Part shown: in pieces, positions 8,888 to 17,790 of the stretch | Layout: each line of letters begins with the position of its first letter | How positions within the stretch are numbered: position 1 is the first letter of the stretch | Translations under genes and position numbers: made by a program | Assembly: GCF_009908165.1 (NCBI RefSeq) | Contig: NZ_JAAAUC010000005.1 | Location: 62,001 to 126,000 of the forward strand | Direction of reading: 5' to 3' | Length of the DNA stretch: 64,000 nt | From: Frigidibacter albus | GTDB taxonomy: Bacteria; Pseudomonadota; Alphaproteobacteria; Rhodobacterales; Rhodobacteraceae | The notes under the pieces: generated by a model | The model's input: the letters and a program-made list of their open reading frames with translations, nothing else | What the model was told of the DNA's origin: nothing | Database searches by the model: none

Positions 8888-9202
8888 ATGAACGCTCACC
8901 ACCACCGATACGGCCTTCGAACATGCCTTCCGATCAGCGTTGTTGGCCTCCTTGCCCTGACACTGGCTGGCTGCATGTCGCCCGCCCAGCAAACCGCCGT
9001 CAACGCGCAAGAGGATCAGGGCGCGTGCTCGACGATGGGCGCGCGCTACGGCTCGCCGGCGCATACGAGATGCATGATGCAGCAGCAGGAGCGCCGCGAT
9101 CAGGAGCACCTGCTGTTTCTGGAGCAGGCCCGCATCAATTCGGAACTGGCGCTGAACGCGCAGAAGATGCGCGAGAGCCGGGACCGGCAGGACGACGACT
9201 GA
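8888..9202 (+). CDS. Small outer-membrane-type lipoprotein
   Basis: A 104-residue protein with a lipoprotein signal: a positively charged start, the hydrophobic stretch VVGLLALTLAGC and a lipobox whose Cys lies near residue 29. The mature part is hydrophilic, Gln/Arg/Glu-rich and predicted helical (MMQQQERRDQEHLLFLEQAR), possibly a short coiled coil. The residue after Cys is Met, so outer-membrane sorting is expected. No known domain is recognised. It sits between the inverted repeat and a TetR gene in the same direction and may share their control. Confidence 0.65.
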   Translation: MNAHHHRYGLRTCLPISVVGLLALTLAGCMSPAQQTAVNAQEDQGACSTMGARYGSPAHTRCMMQQQERRDQEHLLFLEQARINSELALNAQKMRESRDRQDDD

Positions 9203-9292
9203 CGCCCAAGCGTTCCGCCGCCCGCGCTTGCAGGGTTGAAATGGGTGTGGATCATGCCCGCCGGTTTCAGTACTTAGAAAGCACAGAAGCAG

Positions 9293-9931
9293 ATGCCCGT
9301 CAGCAGGGAGGCAGCCATCAACGGACCCAGGATGGAGGAGGCGCGTCTTGCCGTGTCCCGTCATGCGGCCCGGCTGTTCTGGACGAATGGCTTCGACGCG
9401 ACCAGCGGCGACGATATCGCGGCCGCGGCGGGGATCTCGAAGCGGACGGTCTGGCGGTACTTCCGGTCCAAGGAGGCCTGCGTCGAGCCGGTGCTGATGG
9501 TCGGCGAACTGCGCTTCGTCGGATTGCTGCGCGACTGGCCCAGGACCGTCAGTCTCGAGGCCTATCTGGCAAGCGCGATGACAGCTTTCGTCGCCGACGA
9601 GGATGACATCCGTGACGGCATTGCCGCGATTCGGATCCTCGCCATCCTGCACCGCGAACCGGCGCTCCGCTCGGCCTGGCTGATGGCGTGCCACGAGGCA
9701 GAGCTGCAGCTTGCGTCTGTCTTCGCCGAGCGGGCGTCCCGTTCGCCCGGCGACTTCGAGGTCAGGCTTTGTGCGGCAGCAGCCATGGCGGCAATGCGTC
9801 TGGTGGATGAAGACATCAGCGTGGCCGTCATCAACAACGGCCTGCATATGGACCTTCCCGAGGTCACCACCCGGATTGCGGCGGCCATCCGAACCGCCTG
9901 CATTCTGCCCATCTGCGATCCCGTCGCTTAG
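9293..9931 (+). CDS. TetR/AcrR family regulator
   Basis: A 212-residue protein with an N-terminal TetR DNA-binding domain. After the first helix come TSGDDIAAAAGISKRTVWRY and FRSKEACVEPV, the typical helix-turn-helix and third helix. The rest is an all-helical ligand-binding domain with no assigned inducer. The start ATG 9293 has an AGAAG stretch just upstream; an internal ATG at 9332 would also keep the whole DNA-binding domain. It stands between the lipoprotein and the prolyl oligopeptidase, in the same direction as both. The dyad at 8785-8822 is a candidate target. Confidence 0.82.
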   Translation: MPVSREAAINGPRMEEARLAVSRHAARLFWTNGFDATSGDDIAAAAGISKRTVWRYFRSKEACVEPVLMVGELRFVGLLRDWPRTVSLEAYLASAMTAFVADEDDIRDGIAAIRILAILHREPALRSAWLMACHEAELQLASVFAERASRSPGDFEVRLCAAAAMAAMRLVDEDISVAVINNGLHMDLPEVTTRIAAAIRTACILPICDPVA

Positions 9932-9992
9932 CCGCGGCGGCCTCCGCAGCCGGACCACGAACCGGCAAGACCCCACAGACGGAGAGACAAAA

Positions 9993-12212
9993 GTGGCATT
10001 CACCAACCCCCGGCTGTCCGGGCGGGCCCCTCATCGCGCGCTGCGAAGCCCGAACCCGGCCCACCGGGCACTGCCGACGCCGACCCTGCGCCTGGGCCTT
10101 CTGGCCCTGCTGCTGTCAGTCGGCCCCGCAATGGCCCAAGAGGAGACCCCGATGACCTATCCCGTGACCCGTCCCACCGACACGGCCGACACGCATTTCG
10201 GCCAGACGATTGCCGATCCCTTCCGCTGGCTTGAGAACGACCCGCGACGCGACCCCGAGGTTGCCGACTGGATCACGGCGCAGAACGCGCTGTCGGCACC
10301 CTATCTTGCGGGGCTGGCGGGGCGCGACGTGTTTCGGCAGCGCCTGACGACCCTCTTCGACCATGCAAGCCTGACGCCGCCGGTGAAGCGCGGCAGCAGC
10401 TATTTCTTCACCCGCAACAGCGGCCTCGACAATCAGGCGCAGCTTTTCGTCCGTGACGGGGTAGAGGGCGCAGATCGCGTCCTGATCGATCCGAACAGCC
10501 TGGCGGAAGACGGCACGACGGCCCTGGCAGAATGGGCCCCCTCCGCCGACGGGGCGCATCTGGCCTTCGCGCTGCAGGAGGGCGGCACGGACTGGCGGAC
10601 GCTGCGGGTGATGGACACGGCCACGGGAGAGATCCTTGAGGACACCGTCGAATGGGCGCGTTTCACCAACATCGCCTGGAATGCAGACGGCTCGGGCTTC
10701 TTCTACTCGCGCTTCCCCGAGCCCGAGGCCGGTGCCACCTTCGACGCCGCGATCGACGGCCACGCAGTGTATTTCCACCGGCTGGGCACGCCGCAGGCGG
10801 AGGACGCGCTGATCCACGCGCCGTCCCCGGGCAAGTCGCTGGTGCATACCGTCGATGTCACGCCGGACGGGCGCTATCTGCTGGTCTACACATCGGCGCT
10901 GACCGGGGGGGCCGGGCTGACGGTCACCGACCTGTCCTCGGAGGACCGGACGGCGCGGACCATCATCGAAAGCTTCGATGACAGCTGGACCGTCCTTGGC
11001 AATGTCGGCAGCAAGCTGTTCCTGTCGACGCAGAAGGACGCGCCGCGTGGCAAGGTGATGACGATCGATCTGGCGGAGTCGGAGCCTGCCTTTGTCGAGC
11101 TGATCCCCGAGAAGGACGCCGTCCTGCGCGAAGGCTCGGCCGCGGTGCTCGGCGACCGGATCGTCCTGTCCTACATGGTCGATGCCCGGACCCGGGTGGA
11201 GCGTTACCGGCTGGACGGAACCCCCGAAGGTCTGGTGGATCTGCCCGGCCCCGGAACGACCGGCGCGTTTCACGGCAAGGCGGGCGACGACGAGGCCTTC
11301 TTCGCCTTCACCAGCTATGACGCGCCGCTGACGATCCACCGGCTGGAGGTGGCCGGGAACCGCACGGCGGTCTGGGCCGAACCCGATGTCGCGCTCGATC
11401 TGGACCAGATCGCGGTAGAGCCGCACTTCTATACTTCGAAGGACGGAACGCGGGTGCCGCTGTTCGTCGTGCGCCGCAAGGATGTGACCGGGCCCGCGCC
11501 GACCATGCTGTATGCCTATGGCGGCTTCGCGATCAGCATGGTGCCCTATTACTCGCCCGCCGCGATGGCCTGGGTCGAGCAGGGCGGCGCCTATGTCGTG
11601 GCCAATATCCGGGGCGGCAGCGAATATGGCAGCGCCTGGCACCATGCCGGGCGGCGGGGCAACAAGCAGAACGTCTTCGACGACTTCATCGCCGCCGGAG
11701 AGTACCTGAAGGCCGAAGGCATCACCTCGCAGGACGGTCTGGCCATCCACGGCGAGTCGAATGGCGGCCTGCTGGTCGGCGCGGTGGTCAACCAGCGGCC
11801 AGACCTGTTCGCGGCGGCGCTGCCGGGTGTCGGTGTGATGGACATGCTGCGCTTCGACCGTTTCACCAGCGGCAGCATGTGGGTGCAGGAATATGGCAGC
11901 CCCGCGGTGGAGGAGGAGTTCCGCACCCTGCTGGCCTACTCGCCCCTGCACACGGTCCGCGAGGGGACGCCATACCCCGCCATTCTCGCCACTACGGCGG
12001 ACACGGACAACCGCGTCGTCCCGGCGCATTCATTCAAGTATGTGGCGACCCTGCAGGCCGCAGATCTCGGCCCGCGCCCGCACCTGCTGCGCGTCGAGAC
12101 CCGGGCAGGCCACGGGGCGGGCAAGCCGATGACCAAGGTGATCGAAGAGATCGCCGACATCTGGGCCTTTGCCGCCGAATGGACGGGGCTGGAAGTGGCA
12201 ATGCCCGACTGA
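9993..12212 (+). CDS. Secreted prolyl oligopeptidase (S9A family)
   Basis: The start is taken as GTG 9993, preceded by GGAGAG. The frame is open further upstream, but that part overlaps the TetR gene. The 739-residue product begins with a signal peptide (LGLLALLLSVGPAMAQ), so export to the periplasm is likely. It then has a seven-bladed propeller and an alpha/beta hydrolase domain. The catalytic triad is visible: Ser in HGESNGG, Asp in ATTADTDNRV and His in TRAGHGAGKP. The family cuts short peptides after proline and is usually about 700 residues, so this is full length. It might supply peptides to the importer downstream, but no sequence link shows that. Confidence 0.88.
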   Translation: MAFTNPRLSGRAPHRALRSPNPAHRALPTPTLRLGLLALLLSVGPAMAQEETPMTYPVTRPTDTADTHFGQTIADPFRWLENDPRRDPEVADWITAQNALSAPYLAGLAGRDVFRQRLTTLFDHASLTPPVKRGSSYFFTRNSGLDNQAQLFVRDGVEGADRVLIDPNSLAEDGTTALAEWAPSADGAHLAFALQEGGTDWRTLRVMDTATGEILEDTVEWARFTNIAWNADGSGFFYSRFPEPEAGATFDAAIDGHAVYFHRLGTPQAEDALIHAPSPGKSLVHTVDVTPDGRYLLVYTSALTGGAGLTVTDLSSEDRTARTIIESFDDSWTVLGNVGSKLFLSTQKDAPRGKVMTIDLAESEPAFVELIPEKDAVLREGSAAVLGDRIVLSYMVDARTRVERYRLDGTPEGLVDLPGPGTTGAFHGKAGDDEAFFAFTSYDAPLTIHRLEVAGNRTAVWAEPDVALDLDQIAVEPHFYTSKDGTRVPLFVVRRKDVTGPAPTMLYAYGGFAISMVPYYSPAAMAWVEQGGAYVVANIRGGSEYGSAWHHAGRRGNKQNVFDDFIAAGEYLKAEGITSQDGLAIHGESNGGLLVGAVVNQRPDLFAAALPGVGVMDMLRFDRFTSGSMWVQEYGSPAVEEEFRTLLAYSPLHTVREGTPYPAILATTADTDNRVVPAHSFKYVATLQAADLGPRPHLLRVETRAGHGAGKPMTKVIEEIADIWAFAAEWTGLEVAMPD

Positions 12213-12257
12213 GGGAGAGGGCGCGGCGCGGGCTGCTGCTTTCTTGGCGTCGCCTGG

Positions 12258-12600
12258 AAGGTGCGGGCGCTGGTCCGCGACCCCGACGGCGAAGCGGCCA
12301 AGGCTCTGGCCGCGCGCGGCGTTCAGCTTTTCCGCGGGGATCTCTCGGGCGGTCCCGCGATCCGGGTTCACAGACCGCCCCGCCTTTGCCGGACGAACGA
12401 TCAAGATCGCGGGGACGAGGTTACCGGGCGGGATCTGCGGGCGGCGCTGACCGAAGCTGCCGATCGGCCGATCGTCTACCACCGGTTCCCGGACGCGCTG
12501 CTTGCGGGCAACCCGCATCTTGCCCGCAACGCGAAGGTCTTCGAAGCTGCACTTGGCGCCGTGGGTCAGCCGGCGCCCTTCGACAGGCGCGACGCGGCCG
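12258..12600 (+). pseudogene. NmrA-like NAD(P)-binding protein, internally deleted
   Basis: About 30 N-terminal-type residues (VRALVRDPDGEAAKALAARG then VQLFRGDLS) match the second strand and loop of NmrA/SDR-a proteins. They are followed directly by a C-terminal-type stretch: TDRPAFAGRTIKIAG in one frame, then TGRDLRAALTEAADRPIVY and FRxPDALLA-like text in the first frame. The middle of the gene (usually about 150 residues) is gone and at least two frameshifts remain. The glycine-rich nucleotide motif is also missing. It fills most of the 411-base gap between the peptidase and the LysR gene. Confidence 0.7.
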
Positions 12601-12623
12601 CCGCGCCGGAAGGCCCCTGGGGA

Positions 12624-13547
12624 TCAGCGACCCCGGGGGCTGGCCCCGCCCGAACCCTGCGTGCGGGGCTGGAGCTGCGCTGCGATCCAGTCCACGAAGA
12701 CGCGCACATTGGGGACGCGGTAGCGACTGGCTGGCCACAGCATGGTCAGGACGCCGCCCTGCTCCATCTCAGAGGCAAGGACAGGCAGCAGCGCGCCTTC
12801 TGCAAGCGCGTCGCGCACCAGAAAGTCGGGCAGCGAGGCGATGCCCGCGCCCGCGCGGGCCAACCCGAGCAAGGGGTCGATCACGCTGGAGCTGAGGCTG
12901 ACTGGAACCTCGAGCCCCGGAGCGGAGTGGAACAGCCAGGGCAGCACCAGACCCGAGGACAGCTTCTGCCTGAGGCACACATGCCCCGGCAGCTCCTGGG
13001 GCGTTGCCGGCAGGCCGTGCGTCCGGGCATAGGCCGGCGCGGCGACGAGGTGCCAGTCGAAGCGCGGCAGCGTCTTGCGCAACAGGCGCGAGTCCCCCGT
13101 ATCGCCGCTGCGGATGACGACGTCGAAGCCCTCGTCGATGACATCCACAAGCCGGTCGCTGTAGTCGAGGTCCAGCTCGACAAGCGGATAGGCGGCCATG
13201 AAGCCCGCCAGAGCCTCCGTCAGCAGCGACCCGGACAGGGGCAGACCCACCCGCAGGCGCCCCCGTGGACTGCCGGACACCTCGGCAAGGTCCGCTTGCG
13301 CGGCCTCAAGCTCCTGCAGGATGCGGCGGGCCCGCAGCAGGAACAGGCTGCCGGCTTCGGTCAGCGAGATGGTGCGCGTGGTCCGGTGGAACAGCGTCGT
13401 CGAAAGCTGGCGCTCCAGCTTGGCAACCGACTTGCCGATCGCCGAGGAGGAGACACCCAACCCCTGACCGGCCGCCTTGAAGCTGCGCGCATCGGCGGCC
13501 GCAACGAAGGCGCGAAGCGCGGCGAGGCTGTCCACAGGTTCGGTCAT
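12624..13547 (-). CDS. LysR family regulator, divergent from LLM oxidoreductase
   Basis: A 307-residue protein. The N-terminal winged helix contains SFKAAGQGLGVSSSAIGKSV and the wing FHRTTRTISLTEAG, followed by a linker helix and the two-lobed effector domain (RLRVGLPLSGS through the C-terminus). This is the subgroup near DsdC/AaeR-like regulators that control neighbouring divergent genes. Its start at 13547 faces the oxidoreductase start at 13654 across 106 bases, so control of the oxidoreductase/MFS pair and itself is the likely role. No effector is suggested by the sequence. Confidence 0.85.
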   Translation of the reverse strand: MTEPVDSLAALRAFVAAADARSFKAAGQGLGVSSSAIGKSVAKLERQLSTTLFHRTTRTISLTEAGSLFLLRARRILQELEAAQADLAEVSGSPRGRLRVGLPLSGSLLTEALAGFMAAYPLVELDLDYSDRLVDVIDEGFDVVIRSGDTGDSRLLRKTLPRFDWHLVAAPAYARTHGLPATPQELPGHVCLRQKLSSGLVLPWLFHSAPGLEVPVSLSSSVIDPLLGLARAGAGIASLPDFLVRDALAEGALLPVLASEMEQGGVLTMLWPASRYRVPNVRVFVDWIAAQLQPRTQGSGGASPRGR

Positions 13548-13653
13548 TGGAGCGCAATAGGCCGTATTGATCGGAATTACAAATCATATGTCCGCCGGCG
13601 CGGGGCCATTAGGTGAGGATCCTGACACCCCGGCCATTCAAAGGAGCGCGCCC

Positions 13654-14664
13654 ATGTCTGTCCCCCTGCTGCAACTGCAGGTCTCAAGCCCTGCCCACCC
13701 TATCGCCGGCCCGCCTCATCTTCGGTCCCTTCAGGAGCATCCGGGTTACCGCCGCGTGTTCCAGCCCGGTCGCCTGACGTTTGGACTGGTCGCGCCGCTG
13801 GAGCCTTACCCGCTCGCCCCATGGCCGACGCTCGAGGGCCACGCAGAGGCGGTGCGTCTGGTCGACGAGATGGACTTCGCCGCGATCTGGCTGCGCGACG
13901 TGCCGTTCTACGATCCGGGCTTCGGCGATACCGGGCAGGTCCTGGACCCGATGGTCTATGCCGGATGGCTGGCCGCACGGACGCGGCGCATCGCGATCGG
14001 CACCGCCGGGATCGTGCTGCCGCTCCGCGATCCGCTGATCGTGGCCAAGCAGGCAGCCAGCCTCGACCGGCTGAGCGGCGGGCGCTTCCTGCTCGGCCTC
14101 GCTACCGGCGACCGGCCCTCGGAATTCGCCGCCTTCGGCAGCGACATCGGCAACCGGGTTGACCGCTACCGGGACGCGCTGGAGATGATCCGTGCCGCGA
14201 CCGAACAGTCCTTCCCGCGCCACGCCTCGCGGTTCTACGGCGTTCTGGACGGGGCGCTCGACCTGCTGCCCAAACCCGTCGCGCCGCGCCTTCCCATCAT
14301 CGCCATCGGACGCGCCGGCCAGAGCTTCGACTGGCTGGGCAACAACACCGATGGCTGGCTGTGGCACCTCAGCGATCCCGCGAAGCTGGCCTCGGTCGTC
14401 GCCGAATGGCGCAGAGGCAGCGGGGAGAGGTTCCGCCCCTTCGGCTATGGCACCATGTTCGACCTCTTGGCCGATCCCGATGCCCCGCTGGAGCTTCGGC
14501 ACGCAACCACGCGCGGAGGGCGCAAGGCGCTGATCTCGCATTGGAAGCGGCAGCGGGACGAAGGCGTGAATCATGTCGCCCTTCACATGAAGCCGCTGCA
14601 ACGGCCCTTCACGGAGGCCGTGGCGGAATTCGCCGAGCATGTCCTGCCAGAGTTCGCGGACTGA
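13654..14664 (+). CDS. LLM class flavin-dependent oxidoreductase
   Basis: A 336-residue protein starting at ATG 13654, with AAGGAG nine bases upstream; an earlier start at 13567 is unlikely. It has the luciferase-like TIM barrel: FAAIWLRDVPFYDPGF near residue 75, RRIAIGTAGIVLPLRDP, and the flavin region ASLDRLSGGRFLLGLATGD. Members use reduced FMN or F420 to oxidise alkanes, sulfonates or nitrogen compounds. An F420-independent role is likelier, since no F420 genes are seen here. Its pairing with an MFS exporter and a LysR regulator suggests detoxification or use of a small molecule. Confidence 0.83.
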   Translation: MSVPLLQLQVSSPAHPIAGPPHLRSLQEHPGYRRVFQPGRLTFGLVAPLEPYPLAPWPTLEGHAEAVRLVDEMDFAAIWLRDVPFYDPGFGDTGQVLDPMVYAGWLAARTRRIAIGTAGIVLPLRDPLIVAKQAASLDRLSGGRFLLGLATGDRPSEFAAFGSDIGNRVDRYRDALEMIRAATEQSFPRHASRFYGVLDGALDLLPKPVAPRLPIIAIGRAGQSFDWLGNNTDGWLWHLSDPAKLASVVAEWRRGSGERFRPFGYGTMFDLLADPDAPLELRHATTRGGRKALISHWKRQRDEGVNHVALHMKPLQRPFTEAVAEFAEHVLPEFAD

Positions 14665-14728
14665 CCGGGCGCAGCCTTGATCACGGCGTGATCCACGGAC
14701 CCTCCCTCAACCCACGTTAGGACATCTC

Positions 14729-15913
14729 ATGCCTGTTGCACTTTGGGCGCTCGCCATCGCGGCGTTCGGTATCGGGACGACCGAGTTCGTCATTGCCGGG
14801 CTTTTGCCCGGGATCGCGGCGGAGTTCGGCATCTCCATTCCCATGGCCGGAAACATGGCGACCAGCTATGCGCTCGGCGTCTTCTTCGGCGCGCCCATCA
14901 CCATCATCCTGGGCGCGAGGATTCCCAGGAAGGCCATGTTGGCCTGGCTGCTGGTGCTGTTCATCATCGGAAGCGTCGTCACCGCAACCGCGCCGACCTA
15001 CGCAATCGCTCTCGTCGGACGCGTCATCACCTCGTTGACGCATGGGGCGTTCTTCGGGATCGGCTCGATCATGGCAGCCGACCTTGTCGCCCCGCATCGC
15101 CGGACAAGCGCCATCGCCTTCATGTTCACCGGCCTGACCCTTGCCACGCTGATCGGAGCGCCGGCCGGGACCTGGCTGGCACAGGAAGTGTCGTGGCGCG
15201 CAACCTTCGCCGCGATCACCGCCATCGGGGTCATCGCCATCGTCGGAGTCCTGTGTCTGGTGCCCCGCGCCCGGCCTCAGGATCCGCCGCGGCTGCGCAA
15301 GGAGCTGGCGGCCTTCGCCGATGTCCACGTCCTGCTGGCGATGGGGATCACCATCCTCGGCCCGGCGGCTTTCTTCACCTCGATCACCTACATTGCCCCG
15401 ATGATGACCGAGGTGGCCGGCTATGGCGAAGGTGCCGTGACCTGGCTGCTGTCGCTGTTCGGGCTTGGCCTCTTCGTCGGCAACATCCTCGGGGGCCGGC
15501 TGGCGGACAGGGCGCTGATGCCGCTGCTCTATGTGTCGCTCGCCGCGCAGGCCGTCGTCCTGCTGGCCTTCTCGCTGCTCGCGAGCAACCAGGTCGCCTC
15601 GGCGATCTGCATCTTCCTGATGGCGATGTTCGGCTTTGCGACGGTCGCGCCGATCCAGAAGCTGGTGACGGACAATGCAAGGGCAGCCGGCGCGCCCAAC
15701 CTCGCCTCGGCGGTCAATATCGGCCTCTTCAACCTCGGCAATGCCATCGGCGCCTGGGCCGGCGGCGCGGTGATCGCCGGCGGCTTCGGCTATGCCGCGC
15801 CCAACTGGGCCGGAGCCATCCTGTCGGCAGGAGCGCTTGTCCTCGCAATGGTGTCGGGCTGGCTGAGCCGGAACCGCCGGCATCTGCCGGTGGCCGAGTG
15901 CCGAGCGGCGTGA
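14729..15913 (+). CDS. MFS transporter, DHA1 type
   Basis: A 394-residue inner-membrane protein with 12 predicted helices. It opens with TEFVIAGLLPGIAAEFGIS, typical of the AraJ/YdhP drug:H+ antiporter subgroup. The loop 2-3 motif is present in variant form (LGARIPRKAM). It is 64 bases downstream of the oxidoreductase in the same direction, so an operon under the divergent LysR gene is likely. A strong hairpin follows the stop. The substrate is unknown; export of a toxic compound or sugar is typical for the group. Confidence 0.87.
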   Translation: MPVALWALAIAAFGIGTTEFVIAGLLPGIAAEFGISIPMAGNMATSYALGVFFGAPITIILGARIPRKAMLAWLLVLFIIGSVVTATAPTYAIALVGRVITSLTHGAFFGIGSIMAADLVAPHRRTSAIAFMFTGLTLATLIGAPAGTWLAQEVSWRATFAAITAIGVIAIVGVLCLVPRARPQDPPRLRKELAAFADVHVLLAMGITILGPAAFFTSITYIAPMMTEVAGYGEGAVTWLLSLFGLGLFVGNILGGRLADRALMPLLYVSLAAQAVVLLAFSLLASNQVASAICIFLMAMFGFATVAPIQKLVTDNARAAGAPNLASAVNIGLFNLGNAIGAWAGGAVIAGGFGYAAPNWAGAILSAGALVLAMVSGWLSRNRRHLPVAECRAA

Positions 15914-15917
15914 ACAT

Positions 15918-15948
15918 GCCGAGGCCCCTGCGGAACAGGGGCCTCGGC
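15918..15948 (+). terminator. Hairpin terminator after the MFS gene
   Basis: GCCGAGGCCCCTG (15918-15930) pairs perfectly with CAGGGGCCTCGGC (15936-15948) around a 5-base loop. The 13-bp GC-rich stem starts five bases after the MFS stop codon. A run of T is lacking, so it may be a weak intrinsic terminator or one helped by other factors. Confidence 0.65.
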
Positions 15949-16059
15949 GGACATTGTCATGTCGAGCCTGCCCTCAGCGACCGTGACATGCTTGACCGGC
16001 CTGTGCCTCGGTGCTTGAAAGGGGAAGATTCTATTGGCAACTTGGTGATGTTGCTTGAG

Positions 16060-16415
16060 GGCACGTCCTGGACATCACCCGACACACCGCGGGCGGACTC
16101 ATCGATCCAAAGGGGATCGCCGTCGACCTGCACACTTCCGAGGTGGAGATGGCGCAGGTACTGGGCCTCGGATCCGGGGCGCTGCAGGGGCAAAAAGACA
16201 TCGCGAAGGACGAAACCCAGCGTCGGTTGCATGACCTCGTCGAGGTCTGGCAAAGGTTCAGCCGCGGTTCGGCTCTGAACTGTTGGCCTAGGCATGGTAC
16301 CGAGCAACGCCGCTGCCCGGGTTCGGCAAGACAGCCATGCAGCTGGTCCGGGAAGGCAAAGCCCGGGAGATCCTCGACTGCATAGACGCGGTCGATGGCG
16401 GCATCTCCGCCTCAT
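16060..16415 (+). pseudogene. ParS/MbcA/Xre-type antitoxin (DUF2384), frameshifted
   Basis: In one frame, 16065-16270 reads LDITRHTAGGLIDPKGIAVD and then VEMAQVLGLGSGALQGQKDI with TQRRLHDLVEV. This matches the helix-turn-helix of this antitoxin family. In the next frame, from about 16291, AWYRATPLPGFGKTAMQLV and REGKAREILDCIDAVDGGIS match its C-terminal toxin-binding domain. A frameshift between 16270 and 16290 separates the halves. Partner toxins are RES-domain or ParT enzymes; none is seen nearby. The remnant runs without a stop into a beta-lactamase fragment. Confidence 0.68.
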
Positions 16416-16423
16416 CTTGGTCC

Positions 16424-16672
16424 TCTGCGCGACTGACGTCACCGCATCTGCGCGGTACCCGCGCAAGCCTGCCCGAGGGCTGGACCATCGGAGACAAGTC
16501 CGGCGCGGGCGACATTGGCTCGCGGTCCATCGTTGCTGTGCTTCGTACGCCAGCGGGCGATCCGTGGTTGGCTGCCGTCTACCTGACCGGCAACAACGCA
16601 GACATGGACGCGCGCAACACAGCCGTCGCACGGATCGGTGCCGCGATGGTGGCCGAGATCACGGCGCGCTGA
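16424..16672 (+). pseudogene. Class A beta-lactamase, C-terminal fragment
   Basis: About 80 residues ending at 16672: LRGTRASLPEGWTIGDKSG, then AVLRTPAGDPWLAAVYLTG and a closing helix with AAMVAEITAR. This matches the last third of class A enzymes, with KSG in place of the usual KTG triad on strand B3. The S-x-x-K, S-D-N and omega-loop parts are absent, so it cannot be active. It is fused in frame to the antitoxin tail in one open frame (16337-16672). The join is near 16415-16425. Confidence 0.65.
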
Positions 16673-16683
16673 GGCTGCTGCGG

Positions 16684-17082
16684 TCAATTCGCGGGGCAGG
16701 GTTCAGGCCGGGCAATGGCCGCCACCGCCTCGATTTCGACCATCCCGCCAAGGGGCAGGCTGGCCACGCCCACGGCGGTGCGGGCGGGGTAAGGGGCGGA
16801 GAACTCTGCCTCAATCGCATCGTTGACCAGCGGCCAATGAGCAAGATCCAGCAGGTAGACTGTCAGCTTCAGGATGCTGTCCGTATTACCTCCGGCTGCG
16901 GTGACGATTGCGCGGATATTGGCAAGTACCTGCCGAATCTGAGCCTCCGGACCTTCAGCAAGGGCCATCGTCGCCGGGATCAGCCCGATCTGGCCTGCGG
17001 TGAACAACAGCTCGCCATAGGTGCGCCCTTGCGAATACGGTCCGAGGGCGCGGGGGGCGTCGGGGGTGGCGATCACGGTCAT
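16684..17082 (-). CDS. RidA family imine/enamine deaminase
   Basis: A 132-residue protein, the usual length. It has the RidA pattern: an N-terminal segment with PYSQG, then FTAGQIGLIPATM, and a C-terminal stretch with PARTAVGVASLPLGGMVEIE, where the Arg binds the substrate carboxylate and the Glu lies in the active site. The family hydrolyses 2-aminoacrylate and other enamines released by PLP enzymes. It is the last gene of the leftward set of Island 1, 15 bases after the hydrolase gene. With three PLP enzymes in the same set, quenching of reactive imines is a sensible job. Confidence 0.87.
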   Translation of the reverse strand: MTVIATPDAPRALGPYSQGRTYGELLFTAGQIGLIPATMALAEGPEAQIRQVLANIRAIVTAAGGNTDSILKLTVYLLDLAHWPLVNDAIEAEFSAPYPARTAVGVASLPLGGMVEIEAVAAIARPEPCPAN

Positions 17083-17097
17083 GGAGGCCTCTTCAGT

Positions 17098-17790
17098 TCA
17101 GGGGTCGGGCATGTCGTCCGTGGTCATCAGCCGGTAGCGGAAATTGCAGTGCGAGGCGCCGCCTGCAAGCGTCTGGGTCCGCGTCAGCCGAACCCCTCGC
17201 AGGGCATAGGATTCCTCATCCATACCGCAGATCATCGGGAGGATATCGGTATCGCCGGTCTGACCGCACAGCTTGCAAAAGCCGCACTCCTGGTAGTTCA
17301 GGCCAAACTCGAACGGCTCGCCCGCCTCGTCCTGCCCGGCTTCGACATAGGTGTAGACGAAATCTCCCGGGTTCGCGCGCTGGCGGCTTTCTTCGGCCAG
17401 GCGGCGCAACTGTTCCATCGACGCCGGTGACATGAAGTTCTGCCCAAGCGCGGCGCGGGTGCCGCGGTCCATCGCGCCCAACCGCGCAAGAAACGTGCGT
17501 TGCAGCAGCTGCGCCACCGTGGGTTTCGGCAGGCCTTGCGCGATCAGCACCCGGCCCAGGGCGATCACCCCAGCGTTCTGCTCGAAGTAGCCGGTCATGC
17601 GCCCGCCATCTCCTCCGACCCAAGGCAGCACGGAAATCACGTCGGTCAGTTGCGCCGCAATCTCTGGCCAAAGCGCGTCCAGATCCACCCGCGGGGCGGC
17701 CGCCGCAAAGGCGGGGGCGGCAAGGCGCAGGCTCTCGCGGAACTCGGCGGCGATCTGCGGCGCGCGGGCGGCGTAGTAGGGATGTGTCAT
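17098..17790 (-). CDS. L-2-amino-thiazoline-4-carboxylate hydrolase family protein
   Basis: A 230-residue protein starting at ATG 17790, whose start overlaps the aldolase stop. The C-terminal half has the family pattern: NYQECGFCKLCGQTGDTDIL with two CxxC-like pairs, a central CGMDEESYALRGVRLTRTQT, and GASHCNFRYR near the end. The founding enzyme opens the thiazoline ring of L-ATC to N-carbamoyl-L-cysteine in Pseudomonas. Many family members have unproven substrates, so the family is well supported but the ring-opening reaction is an inference. Context with RidA, PLP lyases and two M20 hydrolases fits sulfur amino-acid or heterocycle breakdown. Confidence 0.72.
   Translation of the reverse strand: MTHPYYAARAPQIAAEFRESLRLAAPAFAAAAPRVDLDALWPEIAAQLTDVISVLPWVGGDGGRMTGYFEQNAGVIALGRVLIAQGLPKPTVAQLLQRTFLARLGAMDRGTRAALGQNFMSPASMEQLRRLAEESRQRANPGDFVYTYVEAGQDEAGEPFEFGLNYQECGFCKLCGQTGDTDILPMICGMDEESYALRGVRLTRTQTLAGGASHCNFRYRLMTTDDMPDP

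Noticed and set aside
9711-9992. N-terminal extension of the prolyl oligopeptidase
   Set aside because: It overlaps the TetR gene in another frame and precedes a signal peptide; GTG 9993 with GGAGAG is a better start.
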